Part shown: in pieces, positions 34,708-46,447 of the stretch
Position numbering within the stretch: position 1 is the first letter of the stretch
Layout of the letters: every line of letters begins with the position of its first letter
Translations under genes and position numbers: made by a program
DNA from: Scytalidium lignicola
Taxonomy: Eukaryota > Ascomycota > Leotiomycetes
Reading direction: 5' to 3'
NCBI GenBank assembly: GCA_002812745.2
Contig: NCSJ02000045.1
Span: forward strand, 1 to 64,000
Length of the DNA stretch: 64,000 bases
Notes under the pieces: model-generated
What the model was told of the DNA's origin: nothing
The model's database searches: none
What the model saw: only the letters and a program-made list of their open reading frames with translations

Positions 34708-36854
34708 GTCGCATAATTAGATCGAACGATATCCTCTTAAGTCTATGTGTGATATGTCGAAGATGAGGAGAAAGAGCTGGTAGACATTCCACGGTTTTCT
34801 ATTCCTTCATACCCTTGAAATATGTCCCTGCCATGTTGCATTCCTGCAATCTCGTGGTCCGGGTGGAGGGGCTGCTTTTGCCCCCCTGTCAGAAATCGGG
34901 CTTACATAAAGGTCCGTAATAGGACTAGCTCACATTTTCAGGAGGTTGAGAGTGGTCTCATTTTCACTGTAGAGATGTAGGAATCTGTATCAATCCTGTA
35001 GAGATAATAGTTAAGCACTGTACCACACAAATTAAGTTCGATATTGCTGCTCCCTGCGCTCTGACCTCTTGACACCCCCTCTCTCGCTCAACCGCCGCGT
35101 GTGCAGCCGTACTGGAAGCGGAAACGCTGAAGAATCATAGATCATAAGAGGAAGAGGGAGACCGCGCAAGGAGCTTCGGAAATGACCAGTCCACATTCAG
35201 GAGGACATCCACCCAATTCTAATATTTGAATTTGCAAGAGAGACCACGTATAATATTGATCTATGTACAATGACTGTAGAGAATGTCACAGCCTTGTTGG
35301 TTTTGTTGGTGGCACCCTGGAAGTTGCATGGATCCATTTGCCCAAAATGGAAGGTCGACGAGATCGTGTTTCATCGCCTGCAATTAGTCACAGCCTTATC
35401 TTGTATTGATCAAATAGTAAGTTCAATTGCTTTAACTTTGTGTGGGGTTATTTGATATTGACCTCTTTATTGATCTACTTTACCTTTCTATTGAGGCAAA
35501 TTCCTGTTAATATTTGGGTGTACCATTTATATTAGAGAATTTGTGTTTCCTATATTGTTGTTTTTTNCACGTGTTGTCTTGATTTATCTACACTAAGAGC
35601 TGTAAAAGTAGATGTATGAGAAAAAGAGTATACAATAACAAAATGAATAACCAGAGGTTTCAAAAGATCATCAGAATGCCGACGTTGACAATAGAGTCAT
35701 TTCTTCAACCGATTAGATCAAATACTAGCAGGTCAAATACCAGTATTTGCGGACTGGTGGTATTGGAGCCAGGTTACCACAAGCATCGTAGGGCTCTTAT
35801 GACAGCTTGAGTAAACCGGTTAACTGATAGTGAGACAGGAATGGAATAGAAAAGGCACAAAGGAGGCAACAGGGGGCGAGAGGAACACTGACGGGAAATA
35901 TATGGGGTACGGCAGATTGGAGTAGGGTGAGACGCTAGATACCAGATGGAGGAATGCAAGTCCAGAGGAAATCTAAGCAGAGGTTGGTGTAGTTGGCTAT
36001 GCTGTATAACAACTACTATACAAGCAGCTTTTCCACTATAAATAAATGTGACCTTCTAGTCATGACTCGGGTAAGTCACAGATATTGCTCGATTTCCCGG
36101 TAGTTTTTGCTGAGTGAAATAATGATTTCATATAGAAAAGGACTGTTATATCATGATTTTCTAAGATACATCGGATAAATAATTATGAACCTTAATTTTC
36201 ATTTATAACAAAGATCAATATCTCCGCGGACAGAGTGAACTCGAGCTAAGTCTTTTAGGCCTTTACGGTATTTATTGAATTTCTTACTCCAATTTTAGCG
36301 CCTGTGACAAGCATTTGCGAGTCTAGCTCAGCCCCACCCCCAATTTTAGCGCCATCGTATTCTAATCATTGGGGCTTGAATACGTGCAATGTATCTTGAA
36401 ATAATAATACAGCTGCGAGTCACCGGACTCTTTGAGACCTGATTCGGGGTTTGGGTTGGTTGGATTATGAGCCGTGAAAAAAAAAATTTGCTTCCGATTC
36501 TCATGATGCCTAAGGATAGTCACGTATTTGCCAATAGACATACTTACACTAACGGAAAACCCTCTGAGTATGTTACAATATGGAGGCTTAATTTATTTTA
36601 TGTTGCTCAAAATATCGTGGCATTCGATGATGAAAAGTTACTGGGAGCCCCAAATACCAGGAGGTCGAGGCATGAAACTACCGGCTTCCTGCATAAGTAG
36701 TAGACCCAGCTGCCCGAGTCTAACCAGATATGTGAAAGTTTGAATGACCTCATTTTCAAAGGGCACTCTTAAATCCAACTATTTACCCCAGTTCCATTTC
36801 TATAACCATCACATCCAAAATATCATCTTATACTAAATCAATTCTACTTACATC
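34708..36854. other. Gene-free stretch
   Basis: No gene is supported. It contains an N at 35567 after a T run and short unrecognised frames (60-77 codons). The last 80 bases form the leader of the O-methyltransferase gene. Confidence 0.4.
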
Positions 36855-37578
36855 ATGGCGTCCGTATCTCCAAATCCGGTTGTGGCACCCCCTCACGTAC
36901 ACGCTTTGCTTGATCGCCTTCACCAAGAATCACTTACACAGGAGGCTGCTCTTGGGTCCTATCTTTCTAGCTCGACAGACTTTGATACTCTGATGAGAGA
37001 TAAGTTTATTGCTTTAGACCAAGATAAGTGCCAGTTCGTTTATCAGATTGCAAGGGCAATTGGAGCTCGTAATATCGCCGAAATTGGGACTAGCTTTGGT
37101 GTTAGTACAATATATCTTGCACTGGCTGTAGGAAGCAACCTAGAAAAACTCAGCGGGAGTGGAATAGTCATTGGAACTGAGTATGAGAAGAGCAAGGCGG
37201 AAAGGGCAAGACAATACTGGAAAGAAGCGGGAGATGAACTTGTGACCCGCCATATCGATTTGAGAGAAGGCGATCTGCGCGAGACACTAAAGGAAAACAT
37301 CCCAACTTTAGACCTTGTACTTCTTGATAGTAAGTTAACACCGAAGTCTATTTTATTAATTAAGCTAATGGTTCTTAGTCTGGGCACCAGTTGCTCTGCC
37401 AGCTCTAAAGCTCCTTGAACCTAGGATGCGACCAGGAGCTGTTGTTATAATTGATAACAGTATCAGTTCGGCTGAGAGATACGCAGAGTTATTGACACAT
37501 CTTCGATCCCCTGGATGTGGGTATACAAACCTCACTATTCCATATTCCAAAGGGCTAGAAATGTCTGTCAAATTGTGA
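36855..37578 (+). CDS. SAM-dependent O-methyltransferase (class I, catechol/caffeoyl-CoA type)
   Basis: It transfers a methyl group from S-adenosylmethionine to a hydroxyl. Exons 36855-37329 and 37379-37578 (49-nt intron, GTAAGT...TTAG, phase 1) give 224 residues, the normal size for methyltransferase family 3. Motif I is NIAEIGTSFGVSTIYLA (E-x-G-x-x-x-G). The acidic SAM ribose ligand is in GTEYEKSKAERARQY. The post-intron segment IWAPVALPALKLLEPRMRPG completes the 'lDa.k..y..yl......L..GG' region and is followed by VVIIDNSISSAERY. The protein is intracellular with no TM. It is the first of four same-strand genes (transporter, regulator, dehydrogenase), which suggests tailoring of a small aromatic or phenolic metabolite. 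Substrate unknown; reading frame intact. Confidence 0.9.
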
Positions 37579-38106
37579 TCTTCAAATAAGAAGCTATTAT
37601 TGTCTCAGGAAGATATTAATATATATCTCCTGTTCCCTAGAGATGGTGTAGAATTTTGGTGGTGGTTTTTGCATAAATATATTAAATTATCCTCTAAATC
37701 CTGATGTATTCTGGTGTAAAGTGGAGAATGAACCGAGTCGTAATTGTTTGAACTCTCATGCACAGGTAAATTAGTTCGGACTCCAATAGGAAAATGGGGT
37801 CCGCAAGAAGAGCCCCACCCCCAACCCCTCTATGCCATTATAACGGAAGGGCGTAGAACAAATAATATGATGTACATAGTATGAGTGTAATATTAAATGC
37901 CTCTTATTGAGCTGGTAATATCGAGTGGATCCGGCTTTGTTGCCACCTTACTCCAGAAATATATAAGCTCCCTGGTAGGTTGTGTACTCATATCCAATTT
38001 GCAAAACTAAACGTCCTCTCATCTCATAGTTTCTAAAATATCGATAACACTTCGATCAATTTCATCATCCACGACGCAGCACGGAAAACCCTGTTTGAAG
38101 CCGAAT
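37579..38106. promoter_or_regulatory. Intergenic promoter region of the MFS gene
   Basis: 528 bases between the methyltransferase stop and the transporter ATG. No further gene. A TATATAAGC at about 37961-37969 is a plausible TATA element. Confidence 0.45.
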
Positions 38107-39676
38107 ATGAAAGAGAACGAGGACAGTGCTGTTGAGGAAGGAACATCCGTATCTGAGGCTCCTGACGGAGGATACGGTTGGGTTGTGGTAGCTGCCGTTT
38201 TCTTGAATAATGCACATCATTGGGGCATTGCCAGTGTAAGTCAATATTGATAGTCCATTTCAAATTTCCCTATTTGAAGTAATTACTTAACATATTCTCA
38301 CAGTCGTACGGCATATTTCTCTCATATTATCTTTCAACAACGACATTTCATGGCGCTACACCCCTCGAATTTGCCTTCATAGGCGGCTTAGTAGTATCCC
38401 AGGCACTAATGATCGGTCCTCTGGCGTCTACAATTACCCGGCTTTATGGCGTGAGGACCACTCTGCTTTGCGGCACACTGGTGGAAACTGCAGCACTTAT
38501 CGGTGCTTCCTTTGTCAATGAAACTTGGCAGCTCTTCCTTAGTCTAGGAATTTGCTTTGGCTGGGGCGCGGGACTCCAATACATTTCAACTGTAGGGATT
38601 ATTCCTCAGTGGTTCTCTAAGAGGAGAGGTCTGGCGAGTGGAATTGCAGCTGCTGGTAGTGGCACAGGAGGACTCATCTATTCTCTGGCATCAAATGCTT
38701 TGATACAAAGCATCGGAATTGCCTGGACATACCGGGTAATTGCTATAGTGGCATTTGTTGTTAACATCCTCTGCGCGTACCTGTTTAGGGATCGAAACAA
38801 ACATGTGGGAGCAAAGCCAGCAGCTATCAATATGCTGTTATTTAAAAGGCTTCCATATTGGCTCTTTTTAGGGTGGGGTTTTCTCAGTATTATTGGATTC
38901 GAAATGGTGTTATTTTCTCTCGATGATTATGCTCGAAACATCGGTCTCTCAGCACACCAAGGATCCGTTATAACAGCGATGATAAATCTTGGTCAGGCTT
39001 TGGGAAGACCGGCGATTGGATTGATCAGCGATAAGTTAGGACGTCTTAATGTTGCAACTGTGTCAACATTTATTGCTTCCATCATTTGCTTTGTGGGGTG
39101 GATCTTTGCAAAAANGTTATGGGAGCCTTGTAGCTGTATCCCTTCTATTAGGTGCAGTTTTTGGGACATTTTGGACGGTGCGATCATATTACACAGATAA
39201 AAATACATTACTAATTAGAATATAGGTGGCCAGCCCTGTCGCAGCAGAGATAGTAGATCTTCCTGATCTTCCTGCGGGGCTTACTATGATGTGGTTGATA
39301 TGTGCAATACCTGCTACTTGTAAGATTCTCTCAATATATTTCTATGATACTTTAACTTTATGACTGACTCCTGGAATCATTAGTTTCTGAAGTGATGGCA
39401 CTAGAATTGCGCCAGAAGGTGAATGACAAATTTGACTATATTAACACTCAGATTTTCGCCGGTGCGGTGTTTCTCGGAGCATCTGTTTGCTTACTAGGCA
39501 CACGTACTTGGAAATCGGTTGAACTAGAAAGATCCCTTCCGGCACTATCAGATGAGGGAGTCATTCAAACTGATGGTGACGAATCTTCTGACCCACGCCA
39601 AGTTCGCAAAACTGAAAGACACAACATGTCCTTAATCTCGATAATCCAGCTAATGTTGAAATGGAAGAAAATGTAA
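38107..39676 (+). CDS. MFS transporter, monocarboxylate-transporter type
   Basis: Four exons (38107-38235, 38304-39177, 39226-39319, 39384-39676) in phase. The cytosolic N-terminus SEAPDGGYGWVVVAAVFLN carries the D-G-G-Y-G-W signature of the MCT-like MFS family, which moves organic acids or related small anions across membranes. TM2-TM12 follow, with GLASGIAAAGSGTGGLIYSL (TM5-type Gly-rich motif), an R-rich loop after TM6 (FRDRNKH) and GRPAIGLISDKLGRLN (TM8-9 loop, MFS motif). An N at 39115 sits in an A run. The frame must change there to continue with YGSLVAVSLLLGAVFGTFW, so this is almost certainly a homopolymer length error rather than decay. The third donor, GTGCGA, is weak. The C-tail is hydrophilic. 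The position between methyltransferase and regulator suggests export or uptake of the cluster's metabolite. Confidence 0.88.
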
Positions 39677-40149
39677 AGGTCATGCTAATTAGAAGATGTG
39701 AACTGAAATAGTAAAGAGCTTAGATATGAAATTGTTATTCTGTACTGATATGGTTCTAGATTTAGGAGTTGTGGAGAGAGAGCCGGGGTTCGGGCGTATT
39801 TATAGAAGCAGAGGTGGATTCATTTAGATGTTTACCAGATTCCTGGAATTTAAAACACATCAATAGTAACAGCTTGAACGATAATTAATGAGAGATTACA
39901 AATTTGTTTATTCACATCTATTGAGACTACTATAACCAACATCATATTATGGTCCAAGAGAGTCTCGATTACCGAAAGACGGCTCAGACATTTTCCGGGT
40001 GCTGCCTGACTAATTATTTGGTAGGTCAAGTTACTAATAATCTACTAAGGAGAGTCACAACCTAGCTTGTGTATGTAGTCTAGAACTTTGTTTCTCTTCT
40101 CTCTTGGCCCTAGTTTGCTTAGCAAGGTCCCTACTTTCTGTGCACCAGC
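39677..40149. promoter_or_regulatory. Intergenic promoter region of the regulator gene
   Basis: 473 bases with no coding signal between two same-strand genes. Confidence 0.4.
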
Positions 40150-42837
40150 ATGCCTCGAGGGTCATGTTCTATCGACACTTCAAGTCGAGAAAAGAATCTA
40201 CATTGCGTCTTCTGCCAGCGTTCATTTGCTCGACTTGAACACCGTAAACGCCACGAGAGAACCCGTAGGTGATACCAGTATCAAACCAATTTGCTGTCGC
40301 ACTAATATAATGAATTTATTAGATACAAATGAAAAACCTTATCGTTGTTTGCAGTGTCCTAGGTCTTTCACACGGAGGCAAGAGCCCTTCCTCTGCTACC
40401 CTAGTCATCGTTTATTAACATATACCAACTATATAGCGACCTGCTCCTTCGTCACAATAATTTTTCACATGGCAATAATGAAACTCAAAAGTCAATTATT
40501 CCACAGGGTTTGCCGGACCATCAGATAGCAGCCACTTCCAATAATCGCAGGACACAGACCTCACATGTACATGTACCTTGGCTTATGCCTGAAGCGACAA
40601 GTTGGGCAAGAAGCAGCCCAGGAAACATTAACATATCAGAGTCAGAATGTATACAATTGAGGACAGAGCAAGAGCATTACCGATCTAGTATACCGTCTCG
40701 TCTCGACAGCAACAGAATCAGTAACTTTCCAAGCATGGAAGCCATTACGGATCCAAGTCAAGAACAAATTCAAATTTCGGATTTAGACACCAATAATACG
40801 CTAGTCAATGGATTAGATAATAGTAGTGTGCAGATGAATAACCCTTTTGAGGATATACCCCTGGTATTTGGCAACATTAGTGATTCCAGCCTACCACCTT
40901 TCTACTACGTGTCAAGTTTTCATTCGGAGACACAAATCCCATCCTTTGATCAATGGTCGGATAGTTTTCTATCAATATATTCTGAAGAGAATATGGGAGG
41001 TATTAGTGAGTCGGTCACCGGTCCAAACGATGGTCTAGTCGGCTCAGATTTACATCCCCTGTTGAGAACTAAACTGCCGTCTTACCAACCAGAGTTGAAT
41101 ATGAGCAATATTCAACCAAAGAAAGTCAACAAATTCTGGTGCGTAACACCACAGGCTAGAGACCATCTTCTCGAAAGTCTGGAAGGTTTTCAATCTATTA
41201 TTCCGTCTGGATTCACTCTTCCAACATGTCATACATTGTCTCGTTATATGGCAGCTTACATTGGCGGGTTTCATGATCATCTTCCTTTTCTGCATATCCC
41301 GACATTTGAAGTTAAAAATGCCCTACCAGAGCTTAGTCTTGCCATTGCTGCCGTCGGCGGCAAGTATTGTTTTGAGAGTATCAAAGCTGTGGAATTGTTC
41401 AAAGTCTCAAAGAAAATAGCTTTCGAACGACTACGCCGCATTCAGGAATCGCGAAGTCCTAGCATCTGTCATCAGTTGGAGAAAAACCATAATTCTTCCA
41501 CTATGGATCTTCATACAATAAAACAATCCGCAATTTCGAGTAATGAAAATAGCAAGGGGAAAAATGTAGAGAGATCCGGTTCCCTGCATAGCTCCGGCAG
41601 CAAACTTAATTCGATAGAACTCGCTCAAACATTTCTACTATTGCTAGTCGTGACAACCTGGAGTGGTAGCAGGTCAATGTACACCGAAGCATTATCTATC
41701 CAGAGTATTTTAGCAAGTCTAATTCGAGAGCACAAATTTGGAAGCCTAGATGTGCTGGAAACAAATGTATCCTGGGAGGAATGGGTCAAATTTGAGGGTG
41801 CCAAACGAACATGCCTTATGGCGTACTGCCTTTGTAACTTCCATAGTATTATGTACAACACAGCACCTGCAATACTGAATACAGAACTTTATGTGGATCT
41901 TCCATGCTCAGAAACAGAATGGAAATCACCTACGGCCACAGCTTGGGAAGAGATTCATTGTGGCTCAGTTCGGGGGCCTAAATTCCAAGAAACTTTCCAT
42001 AGCCTCTTTTCGGATTATGGTACTAGCACTTCTTCAAGATCATTCTCATCTTTGAGCGGATATCTCCTGGTCCATGCTTTAATCCAGCAGATTTTCCTCG
42101 TTCGCCAGGTCGCTAGGTGTCGTCCAGGTCCTGATGAAATATCGCAACAGGAACTATCGGTTTTAGAACAGGCCCTTATAAATTGGCAACATGAGTGGAA
42201 CAAGAATCCCGAGTCGTCATTGGATCCTATGAATCCTCATGGTCCAATACCATTTAACTCAACTGCCTTATTAAGAATTGCGTATATTCGACTATACACA
42301 GATATCGGATCATGGACTGCTCGAGAGTCTCAAGATCCTCAGTGGATTGCTAGAGCTATGCTGCAGAGTCCAGTGGTGGAAAGAAGCATAAAGGTCACCC
42401 AAGCCGCTGCGCATTCAGCTCATGCCTTGAGTATTCCTGTAAGGCTTGGCATAAATCTCGTTTCAAGACATCAGATCTTCGCATGGTCTCTACAGCATTC
42501 TGTCTGTTCTCTCGAATGTGCATTTTTGCTTAGTAAGTGGCTCGATGCCGTGACGGAATCTACCGATAACCTGCCACCGAATACTGAGGAGCAAAAGCTG
42601 TTAAATTTCGTAATTAATATGCTGACAGAGTCAGAATCTAACCAACCGTCAATTCTCGAGTCGGACAGTGATAGCAGTTCTTCATCTTCATCGACGAGAT
42701 TAAGCGCTCGTATTGTGAAAATCTGGGCTAAATTATTTTGTGGCGAGAGAGTCTGGGATGTAGTTAATGTGGTTGGAAGATCTATGTATACATATGGTGA
42801 CATGCTTGAGGCTAATATATCATGCCTAACTTATTGA
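40150..42837 (+). CDS. C2H2 zinc-finger / Fungal_trans transcription factor
   Basis: Exon 1 (40150-40264, ATG then PRGSCSIDTSS) holds finger 1: CVFCQRSFARLEHRKRHERT. A 58-nt intron (GTAGGT...TTATTAG, 40265-40322) splits HERT-HTNEKPYRC. Finger 2 begins CLQCPRSFTRR but then reads QEPFLCYPSH, so the first zinc-binding His appears as Cys and the expected linker is lost. The long 3' frame (about 40507-42837) is offset from finger 2 and must be joined by an intron that I could not place, or by repair of a frameshift. It contains the Fungal_trans-type domain (MAAYIGGFHDHLPFLHIPTF at about 41250, helical to about 42550) and a Ser-rich acidic tail. Nuclear DNA-binding regulator, probably pathway-specific for the flanking enzymes. 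Confidence 0.82.
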
Positions 42838-43910
42838 CACTCACATATATAGTCAGGGGGGAGGCCTTAAACTTTGCAGTATAAGATGGTATACCATTAA
42901 TGCTAGCTGAAGGCTAATCTGGGGGAGCGTAGAGAGGGATACCCGCGTATCAACTCGCACGGTTGGACTTTAGGAGAGGATTTCTCAGTTCCTTAATGGG
43001 TTAGCAATGAATAATGTAGCTTAGTTCAACACTTCCTCGTTGACTTGGGTTTTCAGTGTTAATTTTTTCAAATAATCAACATTCCACGATCCTTTCGCAG
43101 ATATGAAGTTTGTGTTATGAGTCTACCTATAAATTGGAGTGAAGTTCTATTAATAATTTGTTGTGTCTTTTCTATTTTTATTGACCGCCCCACTTGATTG
43201 GGGGACTGGATATGCCGTTCTTTCTCGTGAAGCAGCTGGGCAGAACTATGGTTGACACTCAAGAAGGCAAACGAATTGTTCCATGTTGATTCCTCCTTCA
43301 ATGTTCGGCGAGCTGTCCATTCACTTCTCCTTGTCCATATTCTACCGACAGAGGTATACCAGGCACAGAAGTCCACCACTTTTCTATATACAACTGACCA
43401 CCATAGTAGTTCTCTGACGTCTCGAACTGCCCCCGATGAAGTCTTGGATAAAAAGAAGGAAGGAATTAAGGATCTCGTTGTGAATCACTCTCTCCTTCAC
43501 TCACGAAAGACGGTAATGCCCTTCCCCCCTATATAAAGTATGCGAGAATCCAAAGAAATTTTCAGGCATTAGCCGTTGGTAAATCCCGCTCTCTGCAGTC
43601 CCTATATTCTGCGGGGAAATCGCGGGGTCAATTTTGTAGGCCTTTGTGGAGTAATTCCAATTACATTGAAAATAAGAGCTACCGGTAGAACTGCCATACA
43701 TATGGGTCACTCCCGAAGATGCCGTCGGGTATATCTCCGAAAGCTGTGAAATTCACCATTTAAGTGTTCGAAATTATGAGTACTACTTTCGTTACCCATG
43801 ATTTGTAGAAGTGATCTTTTAACATTGTGCTTCTATCAAGCTACATAAGTCAAATTATACCATACATACTTTTTTCTATCTAAAACGGTATTATTTTCAT
43901 TGTTTCCACC
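42838..43910. other. Intergenic, with an unrecognised minus-strand frame
   Basis: This holds the promoter of the dehydrogenase gene and an exon-like minus frame at 43501-43747. Other frames (43068-43536) lack motifs. Confidence 0.4.
43501..43747 (-). other. Exon-like minus frame, possible gene remnant
   Basis: An acceptor-like TTTCACAG precedes a frame with LSEIYPTASSGVTHMYGSS and FQCNWNYSTKAYKIDP, then ESGIYQRLMPENFFGF, ending at 43501. The composition looks protein-like rather than random, but there is no start codon or second exon. I do not recognise it. It may be the edge of a lost gene. Confidence 0.25.
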
Positions 43911-45114
43911 ATGGGTAATACAACTCCTCAAGAAATGATGAAAGCCGCTGTTCTCAAAGAAGTATGCACCTGAATTTTTTTTATTAAAAAAAANGAAAGA
44001 TTCTAATCAATTCATAATAAAATATTCAGTTTGGAGGCAAGATTACAGTAGAACATATCCCGAAACCCATTCCGGGGCCCCGAGAACTTCTTGTCAGAGT
44101 AAAAGCAGCATCTCTGTGCCACTCAGATGTTGGCATTATTAAAGGAAATTTTGGAAAGGCAGCTCTTCCGTTGGTTGTTGGCCATGAAGCTCTTGGTCAA
44201 GTGGAATCTCTTGGAGAACAAGCAAAGACATATGGTTTCAAAATCGGCGACATGATTGGCGATTCCTTGTGGCATGGTATGTGCTTAGAGTGTATCCCTT
44301 GTAGAGACGCTGGTCCCCAATTCTGCCCAAAAAGATTGACTAAAGGACGATCAACGGCTGGATGCTTTGCGGAGTATGCATTAATGGATGCCGCATCAGC
44401 TGTGGTAATAAATCCGCATGGCACACCAGATCCCTCTACTACCCTTCGGCATTTAGCTCCTGTATTCTGTGCTGGAATTACGGTTTTTGATGCCGTAACA
44501 CGAGCAACTTTGGCACCTGGAGAAACAGTTGCTGTGGTTGGAGCAGGGGGCTTGGGGCAGATATGTATCCAGTATGCATCTGCGCTGGGTGCAAAAACAA
44601 TAGCTTTGGACGTAAGAGATGAGCAACTTGAAGCTTCCAAAGGAGAAGGCGGCGCAGATGAGGTGATAAACATTGTAAAGGCTGGAGACGAAGTGGTTAA
44701 TATACTTGCTTCTCTAAACTCTGGCCGCCTTGCTGATGTTTGTATTGTCACCTCCGGAGCCAACGCTGCCTATCAAACTGCCTTGAAACTGCTCGCACCG
44801 CTAGGACGTCTCATCGCTGTTGGAATCCCACTGGAACCTACTGCAATTCCTATGAGAATATTTATCAACGCTTGCCAAAGGTCAGTATCTATATTAGATA
44901 AGGAAAAGTGCAGTTCTAATGCTTGTTCAGTTTAATCGGAGCAAAAGTGCCGGGTCAAAAGGGAACACAAAAGTGTTTGGATTTTACATTGAGAAAAAAT
45001 ATTCTGCCCAAAATACATCCTCGAAAATTTAACCTGGAAGATTTAAATGAAATGGTGGAGTTGATGGAAGCAGGAGAAATCGAAATGGGAAGAATGGTTG
45101 TGGAATTCTTCTAG
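43911..45114 (+). CDS. Zinc-dependent alcohol dehydrogenase (MDR family)
   Basis: Oxidises an alcohol or reduces an aldehyde with NAD(P). Exons 43911-43961, 44030-44880 and 44931-45114 are in phase and give 361 residues. Catalytic zinc ligands are C47 (SLCHSDVG), H69-E70 (VVGHEALGQV) and C164 (PVFCAGITVF). Structural zinc cysteines are C102, C105, C108 and C116 in MCLECIPCRDAGPQFCP, all four present. The Rossmann motif GAGGLGQ (188-194) and the acidic ALDVRDEQL define the cofactor site. An N at 43994 lies in intron 1, so it does not affect the protein. The C-terminus VELMEAGEIEMGRMVVEF is complete. Last of four tandem plus-strand genes; probably works on an aldehyde/alcohol step of the same pathway. 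Confidence 0.93.
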
Positions 45115-45756
45115 ACGTAGTACTTTCTACTAATTAGTCCACAAGGTTTAATATATGTTATTTATGGTATTTCTTAATAATGTAGGATTTATTTCATGAG
45201 ATTGTATAGTTAATTTCATTAAAAGATGAATCTTGATCACTTTCTACATGTATATTTAGTCAGATAAGGAAGTGGGCGTGTTGATCAGAGAAAGTGAAAA
45301 GAGCCATATATATCTTTAATTTTCAGAAACCAAAGGACTCAAGTATGAAATAAAGGTAGTCAGAGGGAGCTGACTGCATGATGAATATTATCCCTTAGGT
45401 GTTAATACACGGGGGGTTGAGGTTTCAACCTCAGGTGAGTCTATAAATACACTCCAGGTTAGTTGCAATCAGTGTGGTTTATAAGACTACGACAAGTACA
45501 TTATCTAGATCATTCTGCAGTACATCTTCCTTTTCCTTTTGTCCGTTACCATCATTTTCTAAATTCAATAGGCGATACGCCACTTCGCCCCATTAACGCG
45601 AGTACCAAATATTAAGTGCAGAATTTTCTCCTTAGATCCTATCGTGAAATGAACTGATGTAATTCTGCATAAGTTTTATTTATTATAGAGGAAATAAACT
45701 TAACAAAATTTTTTGAATGGAATTTTTTATGTCGTAGAGAAAATTTGCTAAAGGGA
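45115..45756. other. Gene-free stretch
   Basis: No gene. It includes the downstream region of the dehydrogenase. TATAAATACACTCC at about 45444 resembles a core promoter, but no gene follows. Confidence 0.35.
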
Positions 45757-46447
45757 GGACTACGGCTGGCCCAAGTGACACTCGCGTCACAACAGTTATC
45801 AATTAATAATTAAACATTATTGATTTATTAAAACCTTATATATTCAACTATTCTTTATAAAATCTAACAGTTCTTAAAGTCAATTTAATTCATAGTTATA
45901 TTATTCGTTTTCAATTATAAAATTTCAAATATACACGTGTGTTAGTAGTTAGTCATGTGACAAGTACAATTGGCCATATGTGTATTAGTCCTAATCAGGT
46001 AGTGAGAAGTTTTATCTGAATACAATCACGAATTAACTCACGTAATAATCTCCATATTAAAAAGTATTTATAGTCATCTTAAGTTCAAACAGCTTTAATT
46101 TAATTAAATTGAAGTGCAGATAATGAGTGTTAACCTTACAAGCTACAAGCTCTACAGGCTACAAGCTTTACAGGCTACAAGCTACAAGTTATAGGCTACA
46201 AGCTACAGAAGCGGCTAACGGCTGTAAGTATAATCATAAGGATTAATTCTTTTAATTTTTATCATGAATCGGATGTAATAATTGCTAAACATTTGATTAG
46301 TATTTGATATAAATAATACATACTCTCCCTACTAAAAATTAATTGCGTAAATGCTTAAGGTGTTGAACGTCAATAAATCGGCAATGTTTAATGGTTAATT
46401 ATTAATTGTTTGTGAGGCGATTGGCACTTGGGCCAGCCGTAAGGACT
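45757..46447. mobile_element. About 690-bp non-autonomous DNA transposon / MITE
   Basis: The left end reads GACTACGGCTGGCCCAAGTG. The reverse complement of the right end reads CTTACGGCTGGCCCAAGTGC, and similarity extends for about 85 bases through ATTAATAATTAA(A/C)CATT and GATTTATT. The interior is AT-rich with no coding frame, plus a TACAAGCT tandem repeat at 46137-46206. Differences between arms are mostly transitions. No autonomous partner is in this window. Confidence 0.8.
46137..46206. repeat. Tandem repeat of CTACAAGCT/CTACAGG units
   Basis: About seven imperfect 8-9-nt units (ACAAGCTACAAGCTCTACAG...) lie inside the MITE. It is too irregular and short-period for a CRISPR array, and the host is eukaryotic. 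Confidence 0.7.

Noticed and set aside
36467..36743. Two overlapping 70-77 codon frames
   Set aside because: No motif, atypical codon pattern, and they overlap each other in different frames upstream of the methyltransferase leader.
46137..46206. CRISPR-like array
   Set aside because: Units of 8-9 nt without unique spacers, inside a MITE, in a eukaryotic genome.
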